From an uncultured Bacteroides sp. (lineage in GTDB: Bacteria; Bacteroidota; Bacteroidia; Bacteroidales; Bacteroidaceae), in assembly GCA_902472795.1 (NCBI GenBank), contig CABROZ010000050.1, positions 1-15,923 on the forward strand: a stretch of DNA of 15,923 nucleotides, in the 5' to 3' direction. Position 1 is the first letter of the stretch. The number at the start of each line of letters is the position of its first letter. A program made the position numbers and the translations under genes. The notes beneath the pieces are model-generated. The model ran no database searches and was not told where the DNA came from. It worked only from the letters and a program-made list of their open reading frames with translations. Shown here in pieces: positions 1-6,948 of this stretch.

Positions 1-1350
1 GCCATTGCACGAGTGGATGATTTGGTCATTTTTGTACCTTATGTGGTACCGGGTGACGTTGTAGATTTGCAGATTAAGCGGAAGAAGCATCATTACGCCG
101 AGGCCGAAGCAGTAAACTTCCATGTATATTCGCCTGTAAGAGCAGTCCCGTTCTGCCAGCATTATGGAGTTTGCGGGGGATGCAAATGGCAGATACTACC
201 CTATTCCGAACAGATTAAGTACAAACAGAAGCAAGTGACCGACAACCTGACACGGATCGGAAAGATCAAGTTGCCGGAAATCTCTCCCATATTGGGTTCG
301 GAAAAAACAATGTTTTATCGGAACAAACTGGAATATACTTTCTCGAATAAGCGCTGGCTTACGCCGGAAGAGGTAAAGCAGGATGTCGTCTATGAGCAGA
401 TGAATGCGGTTGGATTTCATATTCCAAATGCGTTCGACAAGGTACTGGCCATCGAAAAGTGCTGGTTACAGGATGATATATCCAATCGCATCCGTAATGC
501 GATACGCGATTATGCTTACGAACACAATTATTCCTTCATCAATTTGCGGACACACGAAGGTATGTTGCGCAACCTTATTATACGTACGTCCACGACGAAC
601 GAACTGATGGTGATCGTGGTGTGCAAGATTGAGCAGGATGAAGAGATGGAACGTTTCAGACAACTGCTTCAATACGTGGCCGACACTTTCCCCGAAATAA
701 CGTCGCTGCTATACATTATTAATAATAAGTGCAACGATACGATTACCGATCTCGACGTATATACGTTCAAAGGTAACGACCATATTTACGAAGAGATGGA
801 AGGCTTGCGCTTTAAGGTGGGTCCCAAGTCGTTTTATCAGACCAATTCCGAACAGGCGTACAATCTGTATAAAGTAGCACGCAACTTTGCTCAACTGACC
901 GGTAACGAACTTGTTTACGATCTCTATACGGGTACCGGTACCATTGCAAACTTTGTTTCGCGGCAGGCCCGTCAGGTAATTGGCATTGAATACGTCCCCG
1001 AAGCGATCGAGGATGCCAAGACGAACTCTGAAATCAACGGCATTAAGAATACATTATTCTTTGCCGGCGACATGAAGGATATCCTGACCCAGGACTTTAT
1101 CAGCCAGTACGGACGTCCCGACGTCATCATCACCGACCCACCCCGTGCCGGGATGCATCCCGACGTCATCAACGTCATCCTGTTTGCCAAGCCACAACGC
1201 ATTGTTTACGTCAGCTGCAATCCGGCAACACAGGCACGCGATCTGCAGTTGCTCGATGTAGATTACGAAGTGAAAGCAGTTCAGCCGGTTGACATGTTTC
1301 CCCATACGCATCATGTGGAAAATGTCGTACTGCTGGAGCGCCGAATTTAA
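1..1350 (+). CDS. rlmD: 23S rRNA (uracil-5-)-methyltransferase, RlmD/RumA family (5' end outside window)
   Basis: SAM-dependent enzyme that methylates C5 of a uridine in 23S rRNA (U1939 in E. coli RlmD). The frame is open from base 1, and the codons before the GTG at 13 read A-I-A-R in frame, so the true start lies upstream and the N-terminal TRAM domain is cut. Counting from the GTG at 13, the 4Fe-4S cysteines typical of this family are C48, C54, C57 and C150. The SAM-binding motif (YDLYTGTGT) is at 302-310, DPPRAG at 375-380, the catalytic Cys is C402 in SCNPAT, and the C-terminal HVENVVLLER holds the likely base E436. All key residues are present. The next gene starts 36 bp downstream on the same strand and also modifies RNA. 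Bacteroidales can carry more than one RumA-like paralogue, so the exact target uridine is inferred. Confidence 0.93.
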   Translation, partial: AIARVDDLVIFVPYVVPGDVVDLQIKRKKHHYAEAEAVNFHVYSPVRAVPFCQHYGVCGGCKWQILPYSEQIKYKQKQVTDNLTRIGKIKLPEISPILGSEKTMFYRNKLEYTFSNKRWLTPEEVKQDVVYEQMNAVGFHIPNAFDKVLAIEKCWLQDDISNRIRNAIRDYAYEHNYSFINLRTHEGMLRNLIIRTSTTNELMVIVVCKIEQDEEMERFRQLLQYVADTFPEITSLLYIINNKCNDTITDLDVYTFKGNDHIYEEMEGLRFKVGPKSFYQTNSEQAYNLYKVARNFAQLTGNELVYDLYTGTGTIANFVSRQARQVIGIEYVPEAIEDAKTNSEINGIKNTLFFAGDMKDILTQDFISQYGRPDVIITDPPRAGMHPDVINVILFAKPQRIVYVSCNPATQARDLQLLDVDYEVKAVQPVDMFPHTHHVENVVLLERRI

Positions 1351-1386
1351 AATAGAATCATCTAATTTATAAAAAGAGTATAAGCT

Positions 1387-2295
1387 GTGACAAAAGAAAA
1401 GATTGTAGCCAAAGCGCGTACACAATATACCGATTATTGGGTGAAAGAACCGGCTGAATTGATGGAATTTTTGGCCGCAAAAATGCCTCAGGCCAGCCGC
1501 ACCAAGCTGAAAACGTTGTTAAGCAAACGGGTTGTCTATGTGGACAGTGTCATCACCACTCAGTATAATTTCCCCTTGAAACCGGGGATGAAAGTTCAGA
1601 TAAGTCGTGACAAAGGGAAGAAGGAATTCCATAATAAGCTGGTCAGAATCGTATATGAGGACGCTTATCTGATTGTAATTGAAAAGATGCAGGGGCTGCT
1701 CTCGGTCAATACCGAACGTCAGAAAGAACGGACCGCCTATACCATATTGAATGAATACGTGAAACGTTCAGGCAGGCAGAACCGCGTGTACATCGTACAT
1801 CGGTTGGACCGTGACACTTCAGGACTGATGATGTTTGCCAAGGACGAAAAAACGCAGCACACGTTGCGCGACAACTGGCACAAGATTGTATTCGACCGCC
1901 GTTACGTAGCTGTCGTAGCCGGCGATATGGAGCAAAATGCCGGAACGGTACGTTCGTGGCTGACAGACCGGAAACTGTACGTTTACTCAAGCCCTACGGA
2001 TGATGGCGGACAGGAAGCCATTACACATTACCGAACCATTAAGCGGGCCAATAACTATTCGTTGCTCGAATTGAATCTGGAAACCGGGCGCAAGAATCAG
2101 ATCCGTGTCCACATGCAGGATCTCGGGCATCCCATTGTGGGTGACGGACGCTATGGCCTGGAAGATGTAAATCCCATCGGTCGGCTGGCTCTGCATGCAT
2201 TCAAGCTCTGCTTCTATCATCCTGTTACAGGCGAGGAAATGGCGTTTGAAACTCCCTATCCGGCCGACTTCAAGAAGCTGTTCCTCAAAAAGTAA
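1387..2295 (+). CDS. RluA-family RNA pseudouridine synthase
   Basis: Isomerises uridine to pseudouridine in rRNA or tRNA. The 302-residue product has an N-terminal S4-like RNA-binding segment (about 22-75) and the RluA/RluD catalytic domain (about 85-300). Motif HRLDRDTSG is at 138-146 with catalytic Asp141, and the conserved ETGRKNQIRVHM is at 232-243. The start is a GTG at 1387: an in-frame stop (TAA, 1381) lies just before it and no good ATG follows near the N-terminus. A weak purine stretch (aaaaagag, about 1371-1378) precedes it. It follows the RNA methyltransferase after 36 bp with no promoter seen between them, so the two are probably cotranscribed. The target site (RluC-, RluD- or TruC-type) cannot be assigned from sequence alone, so no symbol is given. 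Confidence 0.92.
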   Translation: MTKEKIVAKARTQYTDYWVKEPAELMEFLAAKMPQASRTKLKTLLSKRVVYVDSVITTQYNFPLKPGMKVQISRDKGKKEFHNKLVRIVYEDAYLIVIEKMQGLLSVNTERQKERTAYTILNEYVKRSGRQNRVYIVHRLDRDTSGLMMFAKDEKTQHTLRDNWHKIVFDRRYVAVVAGDMEQNAGTVRSWLTDRKLYVYSSPTDDGGQEAITHYRTIKRANNYSLLELNLETGRKNQIRVHMQDLGHPIVGDGRYGLEDVNPIGRLALHAFKLCFYHPVTGEEMAFETPYPADFKKLFLKK

Positions 2296-2308
2296 TTGAT
2301 GGGAGCGA

Positions 2309-2400
2309 GTGCAGTAACTGTTGCACTGTGAGTGCAGTAGCTATTGCACTGTCAGTGCACTAACTATTGCACTGCGAGTGCAATGCCTGTTGCACTGTAT
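2309..2400. repeat. Four imperfect 23-bp tandem repeats containing GTGCA/TGCAC inverted half-sites
   Basis: Units are 2309-2331, 2332-2354, 2355-2377 and 2378-2400. All four share GTGCA at unit positions 1-5, T7, CT at 10-11 and TTGCACTG at 13-20; the other positions vary. Each unit holds GTGCA and TGCAC as inverted arms 8 nt apart. Arms also pair across unit junctions, for example TGCACT-GTG-AGTGCA. The block starts 13 bp after the pseudouridine synthase stop, in a convergent intergenic region. There are no spacers, so this is not CRISPR. Confidence 0.9.
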
Positions 2401-2410
2401 TTAGTCAATC

Positions 2411-2471
2411 AGGCACGAATTACACGAATATTTGCAGATTTTTTTCTGCTTTTTTCGTGTAACCCGTGCCT
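2411..2471. terminator. Long imperfect inverted repeat with nested hairpin, possible bidirectional terminator
   Basis: Arms 2411-2428 (AGGCACGAATTACACGAA) and 2454-2471 (TTCGTGTAACCCGTGCCT) pair at 16 of 18 positions, with a two-base A/C mismatch. Inside them a second hairpin, GCAGA (2434-2438) with TCTGC (2445-2449), closes on a T6 loop. It sits between two convergent transcription units, where a bidirectional terminator is expected. However, no clear U-tract follows on either strand, so it could instead be a copy of a dispersed intergenic repeat. Confidence 0.55.
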
Positions 2472-2487
2472 AACATGTATTTCCTGA

Positions 2488-2504
2488 ATGGTAAGGCTTA
2501 CCAT
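2488..2504. repeat. 17-bp palindrome downstream of the lipoprotein pair
   Basis: ATGGTAAG-G-CTTACCAT: perfect 8-bp arms around one central base, 15 bp past the stop of the second lipoprotein gene (minus strand). As RNA it could form ATGGTA/TACCAT with a 5-nt loop. No T-tract follows, so its role as terminator or binding site is unclear. Confidence 0.5.
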
Positions 2505-2519
2505 CCCCTCCTTAAGCAA

Positions 2520-2927
2520 TCAGTATTTGTATAAGGTAACTCCTCTTTCTACATAACCGTCAACGTACAAGGTTCCGGTTATCTTTTCCCATGTCACATA
2601 GACATCACGTATTTCCAGTAGAGGATAGTTATTGCCGTAGTCCAACGACAATGTTCCGTCTTCTATTTTCCATCGGAATGGTAACGAACATACAATGATG
2701 CCGCTCGGATCATCGTAATAGCACTGATCGTCTGTGCCAAAACCACTATAGTCAAAGTAGAGTCCGCTTTCCAGAGGTTCTCCAAAGTCGTCCGTAAATC
2801 CGAGATCCCCTACCCACGTATAACCTGTTACCGACTCAAAAATAGTCTCATCATCTTGTGCACATGACGTCAATGCAAGTGATAGGCACAAAATGCACAT
2901 TTTCGCATATTGAATAGCTGTTTTCAT
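2520..2927 (-). CDS. Small lipoprotein, unknown function, paralogue of its upstream neighbour
   Basis: 135 residues. A lipoprotein signal peptide ends in the lipobox LTSC with acylated Cys22, followed by AQDDE. Acidic residues just after the Cys resemble the surface-export signal described for Bacteroidetes lipoproteins, so an outer-membrane, possibly surface, location is inferred. The mature part is short, acidic and rich in aromatic and beta-type residues (FRWKIEDGTLSLDYG near 84-98). That resembles the small lipocalin-like lipoproteins common in Bacteroides, but I cannot name a family securely. It starts 6 bp after the stop of the gene at 2934-3353, so the two form an operon. Both share the N-terminal pattern YAK-(I/M)-C-(M/I)-L-C, a TWV after the lipobox and a WK-ED-T-LSYG-like core, which suggests tandem duplication followed by divergence. 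Confidence 0.75.
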   Translation of the reverse strand: MKTAIQYAKMCILCLSLALTSCAQDDETIFESVTGYTWVGDLGFTDDFGEPLESGLYFDYSGFGTDDQCYYDDPSGIIVCSLPFRWKIEDGTLSLDYGNNYPLLEIRDVYVTWEKITGTLYVDGYVERGVTLYKY

Positions 2928-2933
2928 ATCGTA

Positions 2934-3353
2934 TTATTTTACGTAATCGGCATCTGTCATCATAATCAGTACCCCATCGAGCTTTCCACTGAGATAGTGT
3001 TCGCGTATCCACACATTCTCCAGATACTTCACATCTCCCGCTCCGTAACTCAGCACTAAACATTCCATTGTGTCGTCTTCCCATTTCCAGGTAAAGTCTC
3101 GTGTCTCCGTGTTGGCCGTACTTGAGGTATGATCATATTTCTTTTTCAGTTCCTGACCGGAGTTGCCGTTCTGTGTAAAGATGAGCTGATGCGTATAGGT
3201 TACGTCACCTTCCGTATATTCCTCGACCCACGTCCGACACAGCTTGGTATTCATGTTGCTTGTGCCGTCGTCATCCTTTCCGCAAGCGGTGAGAAGTAGA
3301 ACAAATACACACAGCATACATATCTTTGCGTAATTCATTGTCTTCATTTTCAA
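2934..3353 (-). CDS. Small lipoprotein, unknown function, first gene of a tandem pair
   Basis: 139 residues with a lipoprotein signal peptide: basic N-terminus, hydrophobic core, lipobox LTAC and Cys24, then GKDDDG. The acidic run after Cys fits the Bacteroidetes surface-export pattern. The mature region includes TWVEEYTEGDVTYTHQLIF and FTWKWEDDTMECLVLSYG, probably beta strands, and recalls lipocalin-like small lipoproteins; the function is unknown. An ATG at residue 3 (MKTMNYAK) is an equally good start and matches the start of the paralogue (MKTAIQYAK). Transcription probably begins at the -7 box at 3376-3383. The gene leads a two-gene operon with its downstream paralogue (6-bp gap). Confidence 0.75.
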   Translation of the reverse strand: MKMKTMNYAKICMLCVFVLLLTACGKDDDGTSNMNTKLCRTWVEEYTEGDVTYTHQLIFTQNGNSGQELKKKYDHTSSTANTETRDFTWKWEDDTMECLVLSYGAGDVKYLENVWIREHYLSGKLDGVLIMMTDADYVK

Positions 3354-3375
3354 GAATTTTTAGTTTTAGTTTTGG

Positions 3376-3383
3376 CAAACATA
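3376..3383 (-). promoter_or_regulatory. Bacteroidetes -7 promoter element for the lipoprotein pair
   Basis: The minus strand reads TATGTTTG, a match to TAnnTTTG, about 23-30 bp upstream of the ATG at 3353. No convincing -33 TTTG is seen at the usual distance, so support rests on the -7 match and its position. Confidence 0.5.
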
Positions 3384-3435
3384 CAAAAAATCTCTGGAAT
3401 ATCCTCGTAGAAAATGTAGATTAGCGAAACAGAAG

Positions 3436-3450
3436 CTGATTATTAATCAG
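3436..3450. repeat. 15-bp palindrome CTGATTA-T-TAATCAG upstream of the lipoprotein promoter
   Basis: Perfect 7-bp arms around one base, in the AT-rich gap between the lipoprotein pair and the radical SAM gene, about 50 bp upstream of the -7 box. Its size and place would suit a dimeric regulator site, but there is no independent evidence. The rest of 3354-3580 is AT-rich and holds no gene I can support. Confidence 0.4.
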
Positions 3451-3477
3451 TTAAATACAAAAATCAGTAATTGAAAG

Positions 3478-3501
3478 ATAAAAGAAAACTGAATTTTTCA
3501 G
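3478..3501 (-). terminator. Possible Rho-independent terminator after the radical SAM gene
   Basis: On the minus strand, CTGAA-AAA-TTCAG (3489-3501) is followed directly by TTTTCTTTT, a short stem plus T-rich tract. It lies about 80 bp past the stop at 3581 and before the lipoprotein promoter, where a terminator is expected. The stem is only 5 bp. Confidence 0.45.
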
Positions 3502-3523
3502 ACGCGGATGGTACCGGTGAAAC

Positions 3524-3538
3524 ATTCCTTAAAGGAAT
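3524..3538. repeat. Palindrome ATTCCTT-A-AAGGAAT downstream of the radical SAM gene
   Basis: Perfect 7-bp arms around one base, 43 bp after the radical SAM stop. It may add to termination or mRNA 3'-end stability. No strong T-tract follows on the minus strand. Confidence 0.4.
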
Positions 3539-3580
3539 TTGCTTGTACAAATGTCATTTCAGAGGGAATGTAAATAGGCA

Positions 3581-4483
3581 TCATTTGCCATTGTTCAGCT
3601 TAATTTTTTCATGATAGAAATAGTTGACTACAACCGGTCTTCCTTTTACAGAACGACCGAAAGGCAAATCGTTTATCCGGTAAGGCAAATGGTTGGCCTG
3701 AGCGTAGAGGGCCATGTTTGCTTCCAAGGTTTGCCAATAGTCATTCTGCTTTTTGTTGTATATTTCTTCGTATAGTGGGAAGAGTGCCGGATATTTTTTG
3801 CAAATATAGTTCATTATTCTCACTTTAAACTCTCCACGCAGGTTCAGATTTTCAAGCCAGATTAAATCGGTATAATCTTTCACTTCTTCAATAATCGCTT
3901 TTACATCGGTTATTTCTGGGAAAATAGGCGAAACAAAACAGACTGTTCGGATGCCCGAATCGTACACCTGCTTCATGGCACGTAGCCGTCGTTCGATGCT
4001 TACCGCGTTATCCATGTCGGAGCGAAACTGTTCGTCCAGCGTATTGACCGACCATGAAATGGTCACTTTTGGAAAAGCCTTCAGTAAATCAAGGTCACGC
4101 AGGACGAGATCCGATTTTGTACAAATCATAATCTCTGCATTGGTTCCACGCAGTTCTTTCAACAAGGTGCGTGTGCGGCAGAAGGTTTCTTCATACGGGT
4201 TATATCCATCAGTGACAGATCCTATGACAATACGCTGGCCATCATATTTATGAGGATCGGCAATTGGTTTCCAGTGTTTCACATCCAAAAATGTTCCCCA
4301 AGGTTCGGTATGTCCTGTAAAACGTTTCATAAACGAGGCATAGCAGTATTTGCAGGCGTGCGGACATCCTACATACGGGTTAACAGAATAACCGCCGACA
4401 GGTAATGAAGATTTGGTCATGACGCTTTGCACATCAATTTCTCTGATTATTTCTGTATCCATTGCATTGGTATCTTTGTTCAA
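3581..4483 (-). CDS. Radical SAM protein, SPL (spore photoproduct lyase-like, COG1533) family
   Basis: 300 residues. The radical SAM cluster motif CPHACKYCYA begins at residue 40, giving C40, C44 and C47 (CX3CX2C) for a 4Fe-4S cluster that cleaves SAM. The segment GSVTDGYNPYEE (near 88-99) followed by RTRTLLKEL is typical of SplB-like and Rv2578c-like proteins. True spore photoproduct lyase repairs UV lesions in sporulating Firmicutes; this organism type does not sporulate, and family members in Bacteroidetes have no proven substrate, so DNA repair is only a possibility. The ATG at 4483 is used; Met8 is an alternative start. It is divergent from the AraC gene across a 136-150 bp gap. A weak -7 box (GAATTTTG, minus strand, 4520-4527) may drive it. 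Confidence 0.85.
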   Translation of the reverse strand: MNKDTNAMDTEIIREIDVQSVMTKSSLPVGGYSVNPYVGCPHACKYCYASFMKRFTGHTEPWGTFLDVKHWKPIADPHKYDGQRIVIGSVTDGYNPYEETFCRTRTLLKELRGTNAEIMICTKSDLVLRDLDLLKAFPKVTISWSVNTLDEQFRSDMDNAVSIERRLRAMKQVYDSGIRTVCFVSPIFPEITDVKAIIEEVKDYTDLIWLENLNLRGEFKVRIMNYICKKYPALFPLYEEIYNKKQNDYWQTLEANMALYAQANHLPYRINDLPFGRSVKGRPVVVNYFYHEKIKLNNGK

Positions 4484-4549
4484 GTTTTATATTTTTCCTT
4501 TTTAGTTGTTTATCTGTCGCAAAATTCGCTATAAAAACCACATGGAAGT

Positions 4550-4576
4550 ATGCCAAAATCAGACGAAGAAATGCCA
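4550..4576. promoter_or_regulatory. Candidate AraC-type operator: ATGCCA direct repeat phased at 21 bp
   Basis: ATGCCA occurs at 4550-4555 and again at 4571-4576, in the same orientation and exactly 21 bp apart (two helical turns). Direct half-sites at about this spacing are typical of AraC/XylS regulators (as in araI). It lies in the gap between the radical SAM gene and the AraC gene, just upstream of the AraC -7 box. The repeat is only 6 bp, so chance is possible. Confidence 0.35.
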
Positions 4577-4595
4577 TTTTGATAAACGGAAATAG

Positions 4596-4603
4596 TACCT
4601 TTG
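4596..4603 (+). promoter_or_regulatory. -7 promoter element TACCTTTG for the AraC-family gene
   Basis: Exact match to TAnnTTTG. It predicts transcription from about 4609, which favours ATG 4635 over the GTG at 4620 as the AraC start. The nearest TTTG upstream (4578-4581) leaves only 14 bp, shorter than usual. Confidence 0.6.
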
Positions 4604-4634
4604 TCATGCAATAACCAATGTGAAGCCATATAAT

Positions 4635-5534
4635 ATGAAAAAGGAGGTTGTTTCCGAAAGACTGGTAAATATTGCTTTCAGCAAAACCGAATGTGGTGTG
4701 GATTTTTATCTGAACACTGGCAGAAATACGGAAATTAATGGAGTGTTGACGGAGAACAAAGTCTTTAAAACAGATTTCTTCGAGTTTTTCTTCTTTCGGA
4801 AGGCCAACGGATATCTCTTGCTGAATTTTCGAAAGATAAAGTTGCAGAACGGGATGATATTACTTTTATCGCCACACCAGCAACAGGAATGGCACGTTGA
4901 CGAAAAGACGTTAGATTATGATTTTCTCATTTTCCGTGAAGATTTTATGCGTACATTCATTGCCGACAAATACTTTGTTTATCGGCTGCTATATTATTAT
5001 CAGACCGATACACCACCTTATTTATATGCATCACCTGAAGAATTTGCAGAATACACCCACTTGCTTGATAAGATAAAGCAAGAACTGCAACATCCTGTAG
5101 CAGACACGTATCATCTTATCGTATCTGTATTATATTATCTTTTAGTGATCATCAATCGTGCCTATGCCTCTGCTTATCACCTTCCGGTAGAAGTTCCGAA
5201 GAATAACTATGCTTTCCAATTCAAAGACCTGCTTGAACGGAACATATGCACCTTGCAACGGGTGCAAGAATATGCCGATATGCTCCATATCAGTCGTGTG
5301 ACACTGAATACGGCAGTGATGACACAATTTGGCGTATCGGCTACACACTTGTTGAAACAGCGGCTTTTGGAAGAGCTGAAGAATGAATTGCTATTTCATG
5401 ACTGCAGTGTTAACGAGCTGGCTGATCGTTTCAATTTCTCGGATGCCAGCCATTTGATGCGTTTCTTCAAACAGCAAACCGGCAAGACGTTCAAGCAATA
5501 TCTGATGGATTACAGAAACGGAATATATGAATGA
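4635..5534 (+). CDS. AraC-family transcriptional regulator
   Basis: 299 residues from the ATG at 4635; a GTG at 4620 would add five residues, but the predicted transcription start at about 4609 makes ATG 4635 more likely. The C-terminal region (about 195-294) is a double helix-turn-helix AraC domain: first HTH around VQEYADMLHISRVTLN and second around VNELADRFNFSDASHLMRFF, followed by the family's usual ending KQQTGKTFKQYL. The N-terminal 190 residues would be a cupin-like or other sensor domain; I cannot name the ligand. It faces the divergent radical SAM gene and converges with the AraJ-like exporter, so either could be its target. The 21-bp phased repeat upstream suggests autoregulation. 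It is probably a cytoplasmic DNA-binding activator. Confidence 0.9.
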   Translation: MKKEVVSERLVNIAFSKTECGVDFYLNTGRNTEINGVLTENKVFKTDFFEFFFFRKANGYLLLNFRKIKLQNGMILLLSPHQQQEWHVDEKTLDYDFLIFREDFMRTFIADKYFVYRLLYYYQTDTPPYLYASPEEFAEYTHLLDKIKQELQHPVADTYHLIVSVLYYLLVIINRAYASAYHLPVEVPKNNYAFQFKDLLERNICTLQRVQEYADMLHISRVTLNTAVMTQFGVSATHLLKQRLLEELKNELLFHDCSVNELADRFNFSDASHLMRFFKQQTGKTFKQYLMDYRNGIYE

Positions 5535-5594
5535 CAGAGCATTCTGCAATCTCTTCTTCAACCGTCATAAGGCTTGAAACGCGTGCATTCGGCT

Positions 5595-6737
5595 TCAGTA
5601 TTTCTGCTGATATTTCTTATAAAATGTAAGGAAAAGCAAGAATCCGATAAAGGCAAAAGGAACTCCGCACAGAGCCGGATAACGGTACCCACCACTAACG
5701 GCCAGCCCACCTACATAAGCACCGATGGCATTGCCCAGATTGAACGCAATCTGCACGCAGGCACCTCCCAACATCTCGCCTCCGGGAGCTACACGGATAA
5801 TCAGCACCTGTTCGGGACTGGAGACGGCGAACAGACCGGCCGTACACAGCGTCATGAGTATGGCTGCACACCACGGATTGGGCGAGAGGAAGAATATCAG
5901 CAACAGAACCACGCAGATCATGGCCTGAACCACGGTACCTACCTTGCCGGGTGTATAGCGGTCGGACATGCGTCCGCTCACCAAGTTGCCTACCACCATG
6001 CCAAAGCCGGCCAGTACCATCAGGGCAGTCATGCTTTCCGTCCGGAAACCGGCTACTTCGGTCAGCATCGGATTGACATAACTGTACCAGCAGAATACAC
6101 CACCATTGCCCAGTGCCGTAGCTCCGAGTATCAGCCAGGGAGCAGGCGTTTTCAGGAAGCGGAACTGTCCCTTGAAGCCGGTATCTTTCAACCCTTCAAC
6201 ACGGGGAACCCAGCGATATATATAATATAAGGTAATCAGTCCCCAACATGCAACCAACAGGAAAGTGACGCGCCACGAAATGGTGTGGCTCAGCGAAGTG
6301 CCCAGCGGCACACCAAACAGATTGGCAACAGTCATGCCTGCAATCATAATGGACACGGCTTCCGAACCTTTTCCTTCATCGGCCAGTTTCCCGGCTACGA
6401 TAGAGGCCACTCCGAAATAAGCTCCATGCGGCAGGCCCGAGATAAATCGACCGGCCATCAGTACCCAATAGTTGGGAGCCGCCGATGCGCAGAGGTTACC
6501 TATAATCATTAGCGAAACCAAGACCATCAACGTTTGTTTCAGTGGCCTTTTACGTGCCAGAAGCAACATCGGAGCACCACAGCACACCCCCAAGGCATAT
6601 GCCGAAATAAAATGTCCGGCCATCGGAATACTGATACCTAAATCCTGGGCTACATAAGGCAGAATTCCCATCATGGTGAACTCTGCGATGCCCAATCCCA
6701 ACGTGCCAAAAGCCAAAGCAATCAGACTTTTCTTCAT
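5595..6737 (-). CDS. araJ: AraJ-like MFS transporter (drug/sugar efflux type)
   Basis: 380 residues, about 12 hydrophobic segments, the normal length for the DHA1/AraJ group. Strong similarity to E. coli AraJ is visible along the chain: GTLGLGIAEFTMMGILP at 11-27, AGRFISGLPHGAYFGV in the first half, MTVANLFGVPLGTSLSH, TPAPWLILGATALGNGGVF in the middle, and QIAFNLGNAIGAYVGG near the end. It is expected to be an inner-membrane proton-coupled exporter. AraJ's own substrate is not established, and despite the name it is not needed for arabinose use, so the substrate here is unknown. It is convergent with the AraC regulator (60 bp between stops) and divergent from map. A -7 element lies upstream at 6780-6787. 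Confidence 0.88.
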   Translation of the reverse strand: MKKSLIALAFGTLGLGIAEFTMMGILPYVAQDLGISIPMAGHFISAYALGVCCGAPMLLLARKRPLKQTLMVLVSLMIIGNLCASAAPNYWVLMAGRFISGLPHGAYFGVASIVAGKLADEGKGSEAVSIMIAGMTVANLFGVPLGTSLSHTISWRVTFLLVACWGLITLYYIYRWVPRVEGLKDTGFKGQFRFLKTPAPWLILGATALGNGGVFCWYSYVNPMLTEVAGFRTESMTALMVLAGFGMVVGNLVSGRMSDRYTPGKVGTVVQAMICVVLLLIFFLSPNPWCAAILMTLCTAGLFAVSSPEQVLIIRVAPGGEMLGGACVQIAFNLGNAIGAYVGGLAVSGGYRYPALCGVPFAFIGFLLFLTFYKKYQQKY

Positions 6738-6779
6738 TTTCTAAATCCTGTTATTTACCTGCAATCTTTTTTCGGGGCG

Positions 6780-6787
6780 CAAAAGTA
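6780..6787 (-). promoter_or_regulatory. -7 promoter element for the AraJ-like transporter
   Basis: The minus strand reads TACTTTTG, matching TAnnTTTG, about 43-50 bp upstream of the ATG at 6737. No clear -33 element was found. Confidence 0.55.
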
Positions 6788-6919
6788 CAGTTTTGTTTGC
6801 TAACAGCGAATGCTTTATGTCAAAAAAATAATTTGCCGAGTACACACGCCATTCTGAATTTATAAAATGAAAGGAGCGATTTGCAGGCAGAGTGCGCAAT
6901 AACTATTTGCAAAATTATG

Positions 6920-6927
6920 TACCTTTG
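6920..6927 (+). promoter_or_regulatory. -7 promoter element TACCTTTG for map and the downstream run
   Basis: Exact TAnnTTTG match 21 bp before ATG 6949. It rules out the longer in-frame GTG start at 6892, which lies upstream of the promoter. A TTTG at 6906-6909 is too close to be a standard -33 element. This may drive map and the four genes behind it. Confidence 0.62.
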
Positions 6928-6948
6928 CATCATAAAAAACTACGCACA

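Noticed and set aside
2309..2400. CRISPR array
   Set aside because: The 23-bp units are directly adjacent with no unique spacers, and no cas genes are present.
3354..3580. Small gene or ncRNA in the AT-rich gap
   Set aside because: Only short palindromes, a promoter box and a possible terminator are visible; no open frame with coding character.
5574..6230. Plus-strand open frame over the AraJ-like gene
   Set aside because: Antisense shadow of a membrane protein; no homology pattern and no promoter.
6892..6948. N-terminal extension of map from a GTG at 6892
   Set aside because: It lies upstream of the -7 element at 6920-6927, and the extra residues look unlike the family; ATG 6949 is better.
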